Shown: positions 42,497 to 51,148, counted from the stretch's first letter. The stretch is 56,478 bases of DNA from an uncultured Candidatus Saccharibacteria bacterium (GCA_938041435.1 CALISR010000020.1:1-56478), one strand, 5' to 3'. Translations and numbers: made by a program. Notes: a model not told the origin generated them from the letters alone.

Positions 42497-42955
42497 ATGA
42501 AACAACACCAAGCGAAGCAAGAAGGGTTTACCATCATCGAGGTGATGCTGGTGCTGGCGATTGCCGCCTTGATATTCTTGATGGTCTTTGTGGCGCTGCC
42601 TGCTCTGCAGCGGGGTCAGCGCGACACAGCACGCAAGAATGATGTGCAAAACATCGCTGCTGCCGTGACGCAATACACATCAAACAACCGTGGGAAGTTC
42701 CCCGACAGCAAGGGCCTCAAGGGTTATCTGGGCGATCTCTCGAACCTCGACAAAGAGAGTATCACCGTCCAAGATAACGCAGGCAATGGTACCGTAACAC
42801 CCACCACCGAGAGCGCCATCGTCGTCAAGGGTGTGCGCTGCGACGCCACCAACTCTGATGGTGCTACTCTCAAGAAGGGCACATCCAAGCAGTTCGTCGT
42901 CGTCACCAAGCTTGAGGCAGGCGGCAACGGCGTAGCATACTGCCTCGAGTCGTAG
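42497..42955 (+). CDS. pilA: Type IV pilin (probable major pilin)
   Basis: 152 residues with a class III signal: QEG followed by FTIIEVMLVLAIAALIFLMV, cleavage after Gly10 and the conserved Glu5 of the mature protein. The hydrophobic N-terminal helix is followed by a small beta-rich head with a Cys pair (VRCDATN...AYCLES) that could form the pilin disulfide loop. It has its own promoter, a strong Shine-Dalgarno (AAAGGAGAA) and its own terminator, fitting a highly expressed major pilin. That it is the major rather than a minor subunit is inference. Confidence 0.9.
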   Translation: MKQHQAKQEGFTIIEVMLVLAIAALIFLMVFVALPALQRGQRDTARKNDVQNIAAAVTQYTSNNRGKFPDSKGLKGYLGDLSNLDKESITVQDNAGNGTVTPTTESAIVVKGVRCDATNSDGATLKKGTSKQFVVVTKLEAGGNGVAYCLES

Positions 42956-42980
42956 TAGGGGCAAAAGACACACAAGAAGA

Positions 42981-43012
42981 TGGCTGGTACCAAAGGGTGC
43001 CAGTCTTTTTTG
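42981..43012 (+). terminator. Intrinsic terminator of pilA
   Basis: GGCTGGTACC, short loop, GGTGCCAGTC followed by TTTTTTG. Confidence 0.85.
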
Positions 43013-43048
43013 TGGTGGAGCACACGATTTGCTGAATCATACTTGTGT

Positions 43049-43078
43049 AAGAAAATATTCTAGAAGGCCAGCGATCAA
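43049..43078 (+). repeat. 30-nt block shared with the palindrome at 38379-38507
   Basis: Identical over 30 nt to 38403-38432. After it, TATTCTAGCCAG (43101-43112) can pair with CTAGAAGGCCAG only partly, and the long outer arms of the first copy are not preserved, though GGCGTGATGATG at 43141 recalls GGTGTGATGCTG there. Probably a decayed or rearranged second copy between pilA and pilD. Confidence 0.6.
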
Positions 43079-43190
43079 ACGGTCAGGAGAATCTGCTGCA
43101 TATTCTAGCCAGATGGCATGTCTATACGAGCCTTCGGTAGGGCGTGATGATGTAGCACGTTCTTGCACATCTTTGCTATACTAGTGAGGT

Positions 43191-44060
43191 ATGACGATCT
43201 TGATAGCAGGCGCACTGCTCCTCCTCGGTGTAGTGCTGGGTAGCTTTGCGGGCGCGCAAGTGTGGCGGGTGCGTGCGCGGCAACTGCGGACTGATAAGCA
43301 AACCGGCCACCCCTACGATAAACACGAATGGCGCCAACTGCGCGTCCTCTTGCAAGGTACAGTGCGAGACGACCGCTCGCGCTGCCTGCAGTGTGGGCAT
43401 GTGCTGGCGTGGTATGATCTGCTCCCCGTAGTGAGCTGGCTGTCCACCGGTGGGCGCTGCCGTTATTGTCAGCAATTCATTGGTTGGTTCGAGCTGGTGA
43501 TGGAGCTAGTGCTGGGGGTGGGCTTGGCACTGTCGTACCTGGTGTGGCCATGGGCACTGCCAGCCAGTAGCCTGCTCTTTGCTGTGTGGGTGGTGGTGGC
43601 CTTGGTGCTGATGATCCTCGCGGCGTATGACGCCAAGTGGCAGCTCCTGCCCGACCCGCTTAACTATGGCTTGATGGCACTGGGTGCACTCTTCGTGCTG
43701 GTGCGGGTTGCGACGCTACACGATGTTGATCTTGTATCGCTCACGGGGGCGGTGGCGCTGCTGGCGGGGTTGTATGGTGGGCTGTACGCCATCTCGCGCG
43801 GGGCGTGGATTGGCTTTGGCGATGTGAAACTCTGCGTGGGCTTGGCGCTGCTCCTGGGCGATTGGCACCTGGCCTTTATGATGCTGTTTTTCTCTAACAT
43901 GCTGGGGTGTATCATCGTCCTGCCAGGCCTGGTGCGCGGCCAGCTCAATACGCGCTCGCAGGTGCCATTTGGGCCGCTACTTATCATTGGCTGCGTTATC
44001 TCGCTCTTGTTTGGTGGGCATATCTTGCACGCGCTGGTGGCATTGCCGCTGGGCTTCTAA
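43191..44060 (+). CDS. pilD: Prepilin peptidase
   Basis: The 289-residue polytopic aspartic protease cleaves and N-methylates prepilins. The N-terminal methylase domain carries the four zinc cysteines C65, C68, C90 and C93 (CLQCGHVLAWYDLLPVVSWL and GRCRYC). The catalytic aspartates are D147 (AAYDAKWQLLPD) and D211 (GFGDVKL). About eight membrane helices. TATACT (43177-43182) ends 8 nt before the ATG (leaderless). It processes the pilins encoded on either side. Confidence 0.95.
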   Translation: MTILIAGALLLLGVVLGSFAGAQVWRVRARQLRTDKQTGHPYDKHEWRQLRVLLQGTVRDDRSRCLQCGHVLAWYDLLPVVSWLSTGGRCRYCQQFIGWFELVMELVLGVGLALSYLVWPWALPASSLLFAVWVVVALVLMILAAYDAKWQLLPDPLNYGLMALGALFVLVRVATLHDVDLVSLTGAVALLAGLYGGLYAISRGAWIGFGDVKLCVGLALLLGDWHLAFMMLFFSNMLGCIIVLPGLVRGQLNTRSQVPFGPLLIIGCVISLLFGGHILHALVALPLGF

Positions 44061-44108
44061 AGCCTCGGCTGGGTAGGCTTGCTCCTTCTTGCAAACCTGG
44101 TGTAATAC

Positions 44109-44136
44109 TTGACAATCCAGAGAGAGAGAGTACTAT
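44109..44136 (+). promoter_or_regulatory. Promoter of the 249-residue hypothetical
   Basis: TTGACA (44109-44114), 16-nt spacer containing (GA)n, TACTAT (44131-44136). Confidence 0.6.
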
Positions 44137-44167
44137 AGGCATCATAAACACCTAACTCCAAGGAGAT

Positions 44168-44917
44168 ATGATGCCACGATATGACCAGCCACTGAGTGGT
44201 GAGACAAAACAACAAGAACCGTATAAGCCAGAGTTGCGAGACTTTCCAATGCCAAAGACCCAAGAGTTTAGGGAGGGAATAAATGATGAGTATACTCGGC
44301 GAATGGAAGAGGCTGAACAAAAGATTAAAGCAGACCTTGCCAGAGAAGACAATGAACGCCGATGTGAGGATATCGCCAATGAAATACAGCGGATCGGCGG
44401 GGTATTGGCAGAGAATGGCTTTGGTAGCCGGCCTGAGGACAAGCATATTGCTGTCACTAGCTATGTTGGTGGTGAGAACAGATATTCGCGCGGGGCCTAT
44501 GTTCAGGATGAGACGGCCGTTGTAGCGCGGTTTCTCCCCAAGGGTGCATATGATGATAGTAGTTGGGGACAAACTGAAGAAGACTTGATATATAAAGGGA
44601 GCGACGACTGCAATATCACTGACCCACATGATGAAACTCAGTATAATAAGGGTGGTTACGCCATTAGCATTGTAACTGGCCCAGCAGTCGAAGTGTATTC
44701 CGATCGACCACTAACAGATGAACGGAAGAATCGCTACCGTAATTTTCACCAGCCAGGGACAGTGCTAGTGAGCTTTGCTGGCCGGTATAATGACGAGGCA
44801 AAGGTGCTTCGTGTTGGCGAGCTAGGTAAGTCAACTAACCCAAAGGCATACGAGCTCGTCCTTGCTGCTATGCAAGATGCTGAGGCGGAGTTACTCGCTG
44901 GTGAAGAGACGCAGTAG
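44168..44917 (+). CDS. Unrecognised soluble protein inside the pilus region
   Basis: 249 residues, acidic, no signal peptide. Residues ~40-75 are a charged helix (YTRRMEEAEQKIKADLARED), followed by an alpha/beta domain with GGYAISIVTGPAVEVYSDRP and NFHQPGTVLVSFAGRYNDEA. AAGGAG stands right before ATG-ATG. It has its own promoter and terminator, so it is not in the pseudopilin operon, although it lies between pilD and the pseudopilins. I do not recognise it. Its length and polar N terminus resemble the unrecognised protein at 18566-19309, without clear sequence similarity. Confidence 0.75.
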   Translation: MMPRYDQPLSGETKQQEPYKPELRDFPMPKTQEFREGINDEYTRRMEEAEQKIKADLAREDNERRCEDIANEIQRIGGVLAENGFGSRPEDKHIAVTSYVGGENRYSRGAYVQDETAVVARFLPKGAYDDSSWGQTEEDLIYKGSDDCNITDPHDETQYNKGGYAISIVTGPAVEVYSDRPLTDERKNRYRNFHQPGTVLVSFAGRYNDEAKVLRVGELGKSTNPKAYELVLAAMQDAEAELLAGEETQ

Positions 44918-44949
44918 GCAGTAAAACCCTTCGAAGTGAACCAAGCAGA

Positions 44950-44977
44950 GACCAGCCCATGAGCGGCTGGTTTTTGC
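44950..44977 (+). terminator. Intrinsic terminator
   Basis: ACCAGCC, short loop, GGCTGGT followed by TTTTG. Confidence 0.8.
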
Positions 44978-45072
44978 GCTCTATACCTAAGCTGTGCAGA
45001 GGTATTATCTCTCCCCAGAATCGCCTCATCGCCCTGTGCCGCTAATGCTGCTTGTGCTATACTAGAGAGGTT

Positions 45073-45783
45073 ATGAGTATGCCAGTGAAGCCAGGGTTCA
45101 CCATTATTGAGATGATGCTGTTTTTGGCGGTGAGTGGGGCAATGGCAGCCGGGATTATGGTAGGTGTAGGCGCGACGGTCAATGCCCAGCGCTACCGCGA
45201 TGCCACCCATTCGCTGGTGAGCTTCTTCCAGGGGGAGTACGACCGGGTGGTGAATGTCCAGAACGATCACGACCGCAACCTTGGCTGCAGCACTAGCGGC
45301 ATTAGCCAGAGCATTACCCCGCAGGTGCCGGGCACGAGTGAGTGCACCATCATTGGGCGGTTTATTACCACTGGCCGCGATGGCCGGAGCCTCATCGCAC
45401 GGACGATCTATGCCACGCGTGATGGCTCAGCTGCAGCAACGGATTATGAGGCGCTGACTCGCTCTGGGCTTGTCCAGTCAGACACCGCCAGCCAGACGAC
45501 TACGTATGAACTAGCCTGGGAAACAGCGCTGCGGCAGGGTGCGCGCCACTCGTATTTGATCGTGCGCTCACCCTCCAGCGGTGCCATCAAGACCTACATT
45601 GGCAACACAGACAACCCGATGACCGTTCTCTCGCCTGATAATGACGCCCAAAAAGGCGACACCAACCTCTGTATCGACCCCGATGGATTGGTCTTTACTG
45701 GCATTAGTGGGGCAGTGATTGCCCGGGGTGGCAGCTCGGCCAGCAGTGTGAAGTTGATCGGTGGAGGAATAGGCCAATGCTAG
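45073..45783 (+). CDS. Type IV pseudopilin / minor pilin 1
   Basis: 236 residues. Prepilin signal KPG followed by FTIIEMMLFLAVSGAMAAG, cleavage after Gly8, Glu at +5. The head is beta-rich with Cys pairs (LGCSTSG...SECTIIG; NLCIDPD...GQC), as in GspH/FimT-like minor pilins. TATACT (45058-45063) lies 9 nt before the ATG. The end overlaps the next gene by 7 nt. First of a four-gene minor pilin operon that likely forms the priming complex at the pilus tip. Confidence 0.87.
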   Translation: MSMPVKPGFTIIEMMLFLAVSGAMAAGIMVGVGATVNAQRYRDATHSLVSFFQGEYDRVVNVQNDHDRNLGCSTSGISQSITPQVPGTSECTIIGRFITTGRDGRSLIARTIYATRDGSAAATDYEALTRSGLVQSDTASQTTTYELAWETALRQGARHSYLIVRSPSSGAIKTYIGNTDNPMTVLSPDNDAQKGDTNLCIDPDGLVFTGISGAVIARGGSSASSVKLIGGGIGQC

Positions 45784-46379
45784 GGCGTCGCCACGAGCGG
45801 GGTGATACGATCATTGAGGTGATGTTTGCCTTCGTGCTGTTTAGTATGGTGATTGTGGGGGCGTTTATGATTATGAACCAAGGTATGGCACTGGCGCAGC
45901 GCTCGCTGGAGGTAACGCAGGTGCGGCAGCAGATCGACTCGCAGGTGTTGCTGATTCGGACTGCTCAGCAGGCAGTCAACCAGCAGCTGTGGGAGACCAT
46001 CAAAGGCAAGGTAGGTACGACCACGCCCATTACGCTGAGCGAGCTCGCTGAGAGCAACTGCCGCCTTTCGCCAGATACATTGCGGGGGCGCGGCGCATTC
46101 TTTGTTGCGCCGCGGGCCGATGCAGCCACGGGTAAGCAGGTCATCCGTCTCTTCGAGCCGACCAATGCGAGCTACCAACCTGAACCCACAACCTACAGTA
46201 AGGTAGACTTTGGCAATGATCCGCGGGCACAAGGGCTCTTCGTCCAGATTGTCAAGGCAGAGGGTGCCAATGCCAACCTCGCCTACGATGTGTATGTCTC
46301 TGCCTGCTGGCCGACTGTAGCGAGCGATAAGCCAATGACGATTGGCACAGTAACGAGGTTGTATGATGTGGCGCGCTAA
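45777..46379 (+). CDS. Type IV pseudopilin / minor pilin 2
   Basis: 200 residues. Signal HERG followed by DTIIEVMFAFVLFSMVIVGA. The residue after the cleavage Gly9 is Asp instead of Phe, which is unusual because +1 is normally a methylated Phe or Met; Glu at +5 is kept. GspI/PilV-like by place and size. It overlaps both neighbours (7 nt upstream, 17 nt downstream), a sign of tight translational coupling. Confidence 0.85.
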   Translation: MLGRRHERGDTIIEVMFAFVLFSMVIVGAFMIMNQGMALAQRSLEVTQVRQQIDSQVLLIRTAQQAVNQQLWETIKGKVGTTTPITLSELAESNCRLSPDTLRGRGAFFVAPRADAATGKQVIRLFEPTNASYQPEPTTYSKVDFGNDPRAQGLFVQIVKAEGANANLAYDVYVSACWPTVASDKPMTIGTVTRLYDVAR

Positions 46380-47100
46380 CAAAGGTAAAACACAAGGAGA
46401 GAAGCAACGGCAGACTGTACAGCGCAAAGAGTCAGGTTTTACCCTCATCGAGCTGCTGCTGGCGATGAGCTTCCTCTCAGTGCTGCTTATTGCCATTACG
46501 ACCTCCACGCTGCAGATCATTGGCTTGTATACAAAGGGGGTGACGCTCAAATCAATCAACCTCGCAGGGCGCGATGTAGCCGATTCCTTCCGACGCGATG
46601 CCTTGGCCTCAGCGGATGGGATCCGCTATGTGTCGCCAGACAAAGGCGGTGGGTTGGGACGTCTATGCTTTGGTACGATGTCGTATGTGTGGAGCCCAGC
46701 CGCCAAGCTACAGCAAGGCAGTGCCATCCGCTACCAAAACGACACACGCCAGGGTGATGTGCGCGGTGATATGATTGTCCTAGCCCGTGTGGCTGATGCT
46801 GGTGCACAGTATTGCAACCCAACGGCTCGTGGCACGTACTCGACCGATGTTTTCCTCAGCAAAGCAACGGAGCTGCTGGGCTCACGCGAGGGGGATTTGG
46901 CGCTGCGCGATTTACAAATCAATCCCGCTATCGAATCGACCGAGGGCACGCACACCATCTACCGCCTCCGCTTCGTCATTGGGACGAACCAGCAAGATAC
47001 GATCAATACCGCCAACCAGACCTGCAAACCACCCACGAATGACAGTGCTAATTACAACTTCTGCGCCATTAATATTTTTGAGACATTGATACAGGGGTAG
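46363..47100 (+). CDS. Type IV pseudopilin / minor pilin 3 (PilW/GspJ-like)
   Basis: 245 residues. A long charged leader of 25 residues ends in ESG, then FTLIELLLAMSFLSVLLIAI with Glu at +5. The large head (about 190 residues) has dispersed cysteines (RLCFGT, QYCNPT, QTCKPP, YNFCAI). Size and order fit PilW/GspJ. The start is ATG 46363 or 46366, inside the end of the previous gene. The next gene follows after 1 bp. Confidence 0.85.
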   Translation: MMWRANKGKTQGEKQRQTVQRKESGFTLIELLLAMSFLSVLLIAITTSTLQIIGLYTKGVTLKSINLAGRDVADSFRRDALASADGIRYVSPDKGGGLGRLCFGTMSYVWSPAAKLQQGSAIRYQNDTRQGDVRGDMIVLARVADAGAQYCNPTARGTYSTDVFLSKATELLGSREGDLALRDLQINPAIESTEGTHTIYRLRFVIGTNQQDTINTANQTCKPPTNDSANYNFCAINIFETLIQG

Positions 47101-47101
47101 A

Positions 47102-48262
47102 ATGATGAGGTGGATACAACAGCAGACCAACAAGCAGCAACAGGCCGGCATGGTGTCGCTCTTTGTGGTGATGTTTTCAACAGTACTGATCACGGTAGTA
47201 ACAGTGAGCTTTATCCGTCTGATGGTACAGGAGCAACAGCGCGCCAGCAACAACGACCTCTCGCAGAGTGCCTATGACTCAGCGGTTGCTGGGGTGGAGG
47301 ATGGCAAGCGTGTTATTCGTGCGGCGCTCAAGGGTAATGAGCGGGCCCGCCGTGCCATCGAGCAGCAGCGCTGCAACACCGTGGCAGCAGCTGGTGTGGT
47401 GTCGTCCGTCAGTGGTGAGACGACCATTAAGACCAGTAGTGGCAGCAGCACGCTCAACCAAGCCTACACCTGCGTCAAGATCGAGGCCAAGACTGAGGAT
47501 GTCAAGCTCGACCTAGCAGAAGGGGAGTCCACCGTCATTCCGCTGGTTGGCGCAGATGCCTTTGATAGTGTGCAGATCGAGTGGATGCGCAAGAAAAACA
47601 GCGACAACGAAGTTGCCTCCATCGAGACGCCAACTTCTGGCGACCTCCGCTCGTTGCCGCGCAAAGACCAGTGGAGCCCCAACGCTCCAGCGCTCATCCG
47701 GGCCCAGGCTGTCTTGCCCACCAAGACAAGTGTGAGCCTGAGCGAGCTCGACAGCGCCCAAGTCTCGACCAACTTCTTGCGCCCCAGCATCATCACCGAC
47801 AATGCCAATCCACTCACCATCCAACGCCCTGGCCTGCGCGCCAATAGCGACAGTGGTGCCCAAACGACCGTTAATGCCGTGCCGTGCTCCAACGCGCGCT
47901 ACACCGGTGGTGGCTACGCCTGCCAAGCCGTCCTCCAGATGGCCGGCGGTGAGTCTGTGCCAGCGGGCTCGCGTGTGGCATTCTTGCGCGTGACCAGCCT
48001 GTACAAAGCCTCGGCTGTCAAGATCTCGCTCAAACGGGCAACTAGCGTGACGAAGTTCGACACCGTCCAGCCCGAAATCGACTCCACCGGCCGGGCAGAC
48101 ACCATCTTCCGTCGCATCAAAAGCCGCGTCAATGTCGGCTTCAACACCAACGGCAGCTTCACCTTCCCAGAGCAAGGCGTCGACATCACTGGCAGCCTCT
48201 GCAAAAACTTCTACGTCACCAACGACGAAGCCGGGCCACTGGGCACGTCGTGTAATCCGTAG
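47102..48262 (+). CDS. PilX-like pilus assembly protein
   Basis: 386 residues. N-terminal QQQAGMVSLFVVMFSTVLIT then VVTVSFIRLMV is a PilX/GspK-like hydrophobic helix, but the classic G-F-T-x-x-E cleavage motif is absent. The head is long, with YDSAVAGVEDGKRVIRAALK resembling the 'A..AG.e.A' start of GspK/PilX heads, and has spaced Cys pairs. Last gene of the minor pilin operon. In other systems this large subunit sits at the very tip of the pilus, so it may also be adhesive (inference). Confidence 0.78.
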   Translation: MMRWIQQQTNKQQQAGMVSLFVVMFSTVLITVVTVSFIRLMVQEQQRASNNDLSQSAYDSAVAGVEDGKRVIRAALKGNERARRAIEQQRCNTVAAAGVVSSVSGETTIKTSSGSSTLNQAYTCVKIEAKTEDVKLDLAEGESTVIPLVGADAFDSVQIEWMRKKNSDNEVASIETPTSGDLRSLPRKDQWSPNAPALIRAQAVLPTKTSVSLSELDSAQVSTNFLRPSIITDNANPLTIQRPGLRANSDSGAQTTVNAVPCSNARYTGGGYACQAVLQMAGGESVPAGSRVAFLRVTSLYKASAVKISLKRATSVTKFDTVQPEIDSTGRADTIFRRIKSRVNVGFNTNGSFTFPEQGVDITGSLCKNFYVTNDEAGPLGTSCNP

Positions 48263-48280
48263 GAATGAGAATCTGAAATA

Positions 48281-48317
48281 GATAGGTCGCTATTATTTAG
48301 AATAGCGACCTATATTT
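48281..48317 (+). terminator. Intrinsic terminator of the minor pilin operon
   Basis: ATAGGTCGCTATT, loop, AATAGCGACCTAT then ATTTAT. The T-run is interrupted. It may also terminate the convergent minus-strand gene at 48340. Confidence 0.7.
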
Positions 48318-48339
48318 ATGTATAAGAAGGGGATGTTAT

Positions 48340-48957
48340 TTACGGCGCATCTGGCCCAAAGTACTCGAAGTAGGCATTTTCTGCGTCGGTTATATCCTTC
48401 ATTGCTGGAGACTCTATTGTGACGCTTACGGTATAGCGGATGTCTGTATTATCATAAACTGTCTTGTCAATGAACCTGCCTATGGAGACATACGCCTTTG
48501 AAGGAAGGTACCAAGAATGGTGTAGTATTGTATCATCCGAATCGTCCTTACCTCTACCAAATTTTGATTGCATAGACTTCACGCACGCAGAATATAGGTC
48601 ATCAAGCTTATCTGCAAATTCTTTCTCCAATTCACTAGGAATCTTAGTTGTTAATGGTATCCTTATAGAGCTAAAATACCCCGTTCTATCATCGAAGAGA
48701 ATGGATCCATCTCGCTCGCTACCAACTTGAACTGTGCTGACAAAGCCTTTGCCTTCAGGGCCAAGACGCCACCCCAATGAATCTCGCAGCTCGAATGCCT
48801 GTTGCTTGGTCATCGGCCAGTCATGGTCCGCCCAAGCGAGGATTACTCTCATCGCTTCTTTGTGGTCAAACATTCTGATTACACTACCATCCGAGCCCCT
48901 GTGCTCAGTTGCTCGCGAAGGCTGGATGTTGTTACTTGGTGATGACATATTATTCAT
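48340..48957 (-). CDS. Unrecognised AT-richer protein next to the recombinase gene
   Basis: 205 residues, soluble. The start NNMSSPSNNIQPSRATEHRG is polar, then HKEAMRVILAWADHDWPMTK and AFELRDSLGWRLGPEGKG, followed by a beta-rich part with RTGYFSSIRIPLTTKIPSEL. The W-P-x-T...GW pattern recalls small actinobacterial proteins of unknown or immunity-like function, but I cannot confirm this. AAAGGAA precedes the ATG at 48957. Codon use is visibly more AT-rich than in the pilus genes or the xer gene, suggesting recent transfer. It lies 19 bp after the recombinase gene on the same strand. Confidence 0.72.
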   Translation of the reverse strand: MNNMSSPSNNIQPSRATEHRGSDGSVIRMFDHKEAMRVILAWADHDWPMTKQQAFELRDSLGWRLGPEGKGFVSTVQVGSERDGSILFDDRTGYFSSIRIPLTTKIPSELEKEFADKLDDLYSACVKSMQSKFGRGKDDSDDTILHHSWYLPSKAYVSIGRFIDKTVYDNTDIRYTVSVTIESPAMKDITDAENAYFEYFGPDAP

Positions 48958-48976
48958 AGTTTCCTTTCTAGGGTTC

Positions 48977-49918
48977 CTACCCCTGTTCTCTCCCGCTATG
49001 AAACTGCTCGAAGATGTCGCGCAGGTGTTGGTCGGTGACGTGGGTATAGACCTGTGTAGTGCTGATGTTGCTGTGGCCCAGCATGCTCTGGACGCTGCGT
49101 AGGTCGGCACCATTCATCAATAGGTCGGTCGCGAAGCTGTGACGCATAGTGTGAGGGCTGACGTGCTTGGTGATGCCAGCGAGCCGGGCATATTTGCCAA
49201 TCATCGACTGTACGCTGCGCGTCGTGAGGCGGCGGAAGTCGCCACTGGTGTTTGTGGCACCGTGGTTGCGGCTATAGCTGATGAAAAGCGGGTCGAGCGA
49301 ATCATGCCGGGCGCTGAGGTAGGTCTCGATCTGCTCGGCGGCACGGCTACTAACGAAGACCGGCCGGTCTTTTTGGCCCTTACCACGTACCATGAACTCG
49401 CGGCGCTTGAGGTTGATGTGGTCGCGATTGAGATTAACCAGCTCCGAGACGCGCAGACCACTGGAGAAGAGTAGCTCGATGATGGCTTTGTCGCGCAAGT
49501 TGGCTTCTTTGCCATCGCTTGGCACGGCATCAATCATCCGCTCTACTTCGTCATAATGGAGGAACGTGACTTGCCGCTTGTGCGTCTTGGGAAGCTCGAT
49601 CTTGCTTGGTGAGAGGCTGGCGATGTCGCGCTTGGAGAGGTAGTTGAGAAAGCCGCGCAGCGCGATGAGGTGGTAGCTCTGGGTGAGCATGCCCAGCTCC
49701 TCGCCATAAACGCTTTGGTAGCGGTTGAGCCAGAGGCGGTAGCGCCGCACCAACTCGGGCGTGATCTGATCGACCGTCAGCTCAGCACCAGCAAACTCAA
49801 CGAAGCGCTCGAGGTAGTGCTTGTAGTTCTCTGCTGTCTTGGACGATCGGCCACGCTCCACCTCCATATATTCGATGAAGTCGATGATCAAATCTTGCAT
49901 ATAATAGTGCTGTGCCAT
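48977..49918 (-). CDS. Tyrosine recombinase, XerC/XerD type
   Basis: 313 residues. The N-terminal SAM-like domain (DFIEYMEVERGRSSKTAENY) is followed by the catalytic domain with R156 (SGLRVSEL), K180 (GKGQKDR), H256 and R259 (SPHTMRHSFATDLL), H282 (LGHSNISTT) and nucleophile Y291 (VYTHV). Length and motifs fit a chromosomal Xer protein that resolves chromosome dimers with FtsK, encoded in this window. TATACT at 49926-49931 lies 7 nt before the ATG (leaderless). No dif-like site is evident. Many Patescibacteria have one Xer, so XerC versus XerD cannot be decided. Confidence 0.92.
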   Translation of the reverse strand: MAQHYYMQDLIIDFIEYMEVERGRSSKTAENYKHYLERFVEFAGAELTVDQITPELVRRYRLWLNRYQSVYGEELGMLTQSYHLIALRGFLNYLSKRDIASLSPSKIELPKTHKRQVTFLHYDEVERMIDAVPSDGKEANLRDKAIIELLFSSGLRVSELVNLNRDHINLKRREFMVRGKGQKDRPVFVSSRAAEQIETYLSARHDSLDPLFISYSRNHGATNTSGDFRRLTTRSVQSMIGKYARLAGITKHVSPHTMRHSFATDLLMNGADLRSVQSMLGHSNISTTQVYTHVTDQHLRDIFEQFHSGREQG

Positions 49919-49960
49919 TTGCCATAGTATACCACAATGGAGGCGGGGTGGTATAGCAGA

Positions 49961-50356
49961 TCAGGTGTTGGTAGAGGGCCAGACAGCAAGGACAAGCTCT
50001 TTGTAGTGTGGTTCAATAGTGAGAGTAGCAAACTCGGCACGGGTCACCCACGTTGGGATACCTTCGCAGTTGTGCTGAGTTGATTGCAGTGTGTGCAAGG
50101 GAGCGACTCCTGTATAGGCAAGGATAATCTTGCCCTCGCTATGGAGGAAGAAGTCTCTGCGCTGGAGGTGTGGTATGGCAAGGCCGCACTCTTCCATAAG
50201 CTCGCGCTCGATTGCTTGATCTGGTGTCTCGCCTGCTTCGATATGCCCACCAGGCAAGCCCCAGCTCTTGTTCTTATTAATATAAATGACAAGAATATGA
50301 GAGGCATCCTTGCTGTAGATGGCAGCCTTAGTGGAGACAGGGAAGAGTGTTCGCAT
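49961..50356 (-). CDS. Nudix hydrolase
   Basis: 131 residues from ATG 50356. The Nudix box is G-x5-E-x7-REL-x2-EC-G (GGHIEAGETPDQAIERELME, residues ~36-55, then ECG), preceded by the strand HILVIYINKNKSWGLPGG. It hydrolyses a nucleoside diphosphate linked to another group; the substrate is unknown, though a house-cleaning MutT-like role is common. TACGAT at 50363-50368 lies 6 nt before the ATG, so it is probably leaderless; an in-frame ATG at 50374 is upstream of the promoter core. Confidence 0.92.
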   Translation of the reverse strand: MRTLFPVSTKAAIYSKDASHILVIYINKNKSWGLPGGHIEAGETPDQAIERELMEECGLAIPHLQRRDFFLHSEGKIILAYTGVAPLHTLQSTQHNCEGIPTWVTRAEFATLTIEPHYKELVLAVWPSTNT

Positions 50357-50401
50357 AGTAGTATCGTAACACACAACGAGTTTCGTACTCCATCAGCTGT
50401 T

Positions 50402-50428
50402 TTGCGATCACTCACAATACGCTATAAT
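50402..50428 (+). promoter_or_regulatory. Promoter of ndk
   Basis: TTGCGA (50402-50407), 15-nt spacer, TATAAT (50423-50428). The spacer is short; the -10 box is clear. Confidence 0.5.
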
Positions 50429-50456
50429 ACAAGCAAACCTAACGATAAGGAGCGTT

Positions 50457-50987
50457 ATGAGCGAAACAACAGCGGTGCCCAACAACAATAATGTGCAAAA
50501 GACCTTGGTCGTCTTCAAGCCAGACGCTGTGCAGCGGGGGATTGTCGGCGAGATTTTGACCCGTTTTGAGCGGGTGGGCCTCAAGATTGTGGCCGTCAAG
50601 ATGATTGCTCCAACGCGCGATCATTACTACCGCCACTACGAGGAAATTGGCAAAATGGTGTCGCGCCGTGGCAAGCACGCCTTTGGGGTGACGCTGGACT
50701 TTATGATGCAAGGGCCAGTTATTGCCATGGTGTTTGAGGGAGTAGAGGCTGTCAAGCTGGTGCGCAAGCTGGTGGGCCCAACCGAGCCAATGGCTGCCGA
50801 GATGGGGACGATCCGCGGCGACTACTCGCACATGAGCTTTGGCTATGCCAACGACGAAGACAAGGGTGTGCCCAACCTCATCCATGCTTCGGGCAATCCC
50901 GAGGAAGCTGAGCAAGAGATCAACCACTGGTTCTCAGATGACGAAATTTACGAGTACCATGCGTTGCACGAGAAGTTTACGCGCTAA
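50457..50987 (+). CDS. ndk: Nucleoside diphosphate kinase
   Basis: 176 residues. It transfers phosphate from ATP to NDPs through a phospho-histidine. TLVVFKPDAVQRGIVGEIL opens the fold. The active-site His143 is in PNLIHASGNPEEAEQEI (bacterial N-x-x-H-x-S/G-D), and the C terminus is WFSDDEIYEYHALHEKF. It is about 30 residues longer than typical enzymes: 13 extra at the N terminus and an insertion near 66-85 (KMVSRRGKHAFGVTLDFMMQ). AAGGAG precedes the ATG. Single-gene unit with terminator. Nucleotide conversion fits an organism that takes nucleotides from its host. Confidence 0.95.
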   Translation: MSETTAVPNNNNVQKTLVVFKPDAVQRGIVGEILTRFERVGLKIVAVKMIAPTRDHYYRHYEEIGKMVSRRGKHAFGVTLDFMMQGPVIAMVFEGVEAVKLVRKLVGPTEPMAAEMGTIRGDYSHMSFGYANDEDKGVPNLIHASGNPEEAEQEINHWFSDDEIYEYHALHEKFTR

Positions 50988-51008
50988 GCGTTGGCATCGG
51001 ACTACTGC

Positions 51009-51036
51009 AAAAACACCTCTCTCAGAGGTGTTTTTG
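51009..51036 (+). terminator. Intrinsic terminator of ndk
   Basis: AAAAACACCTCT, loop CTC, AGAGGTGTTTTT. Confidence 0.88.
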
Positions 51037-51148
51037 TGATGTGTGAGGGTTGAGGTGAAGATGATGTGAGCTACAACAGGGAGTTCTTTGTATACCAAAT
51101 AAAAACACCCACTTGACGCACTGCAAGAGGGTATATCGTATCCAATAC

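Noticed and set aside
48977..49918. Prophage or genomic island integrase
   Set aside because: No phage structural genes, no attachment site repeats and no tRNA-adjacent integration are visible; residues and size fit a housekeeping Xer recombinase.
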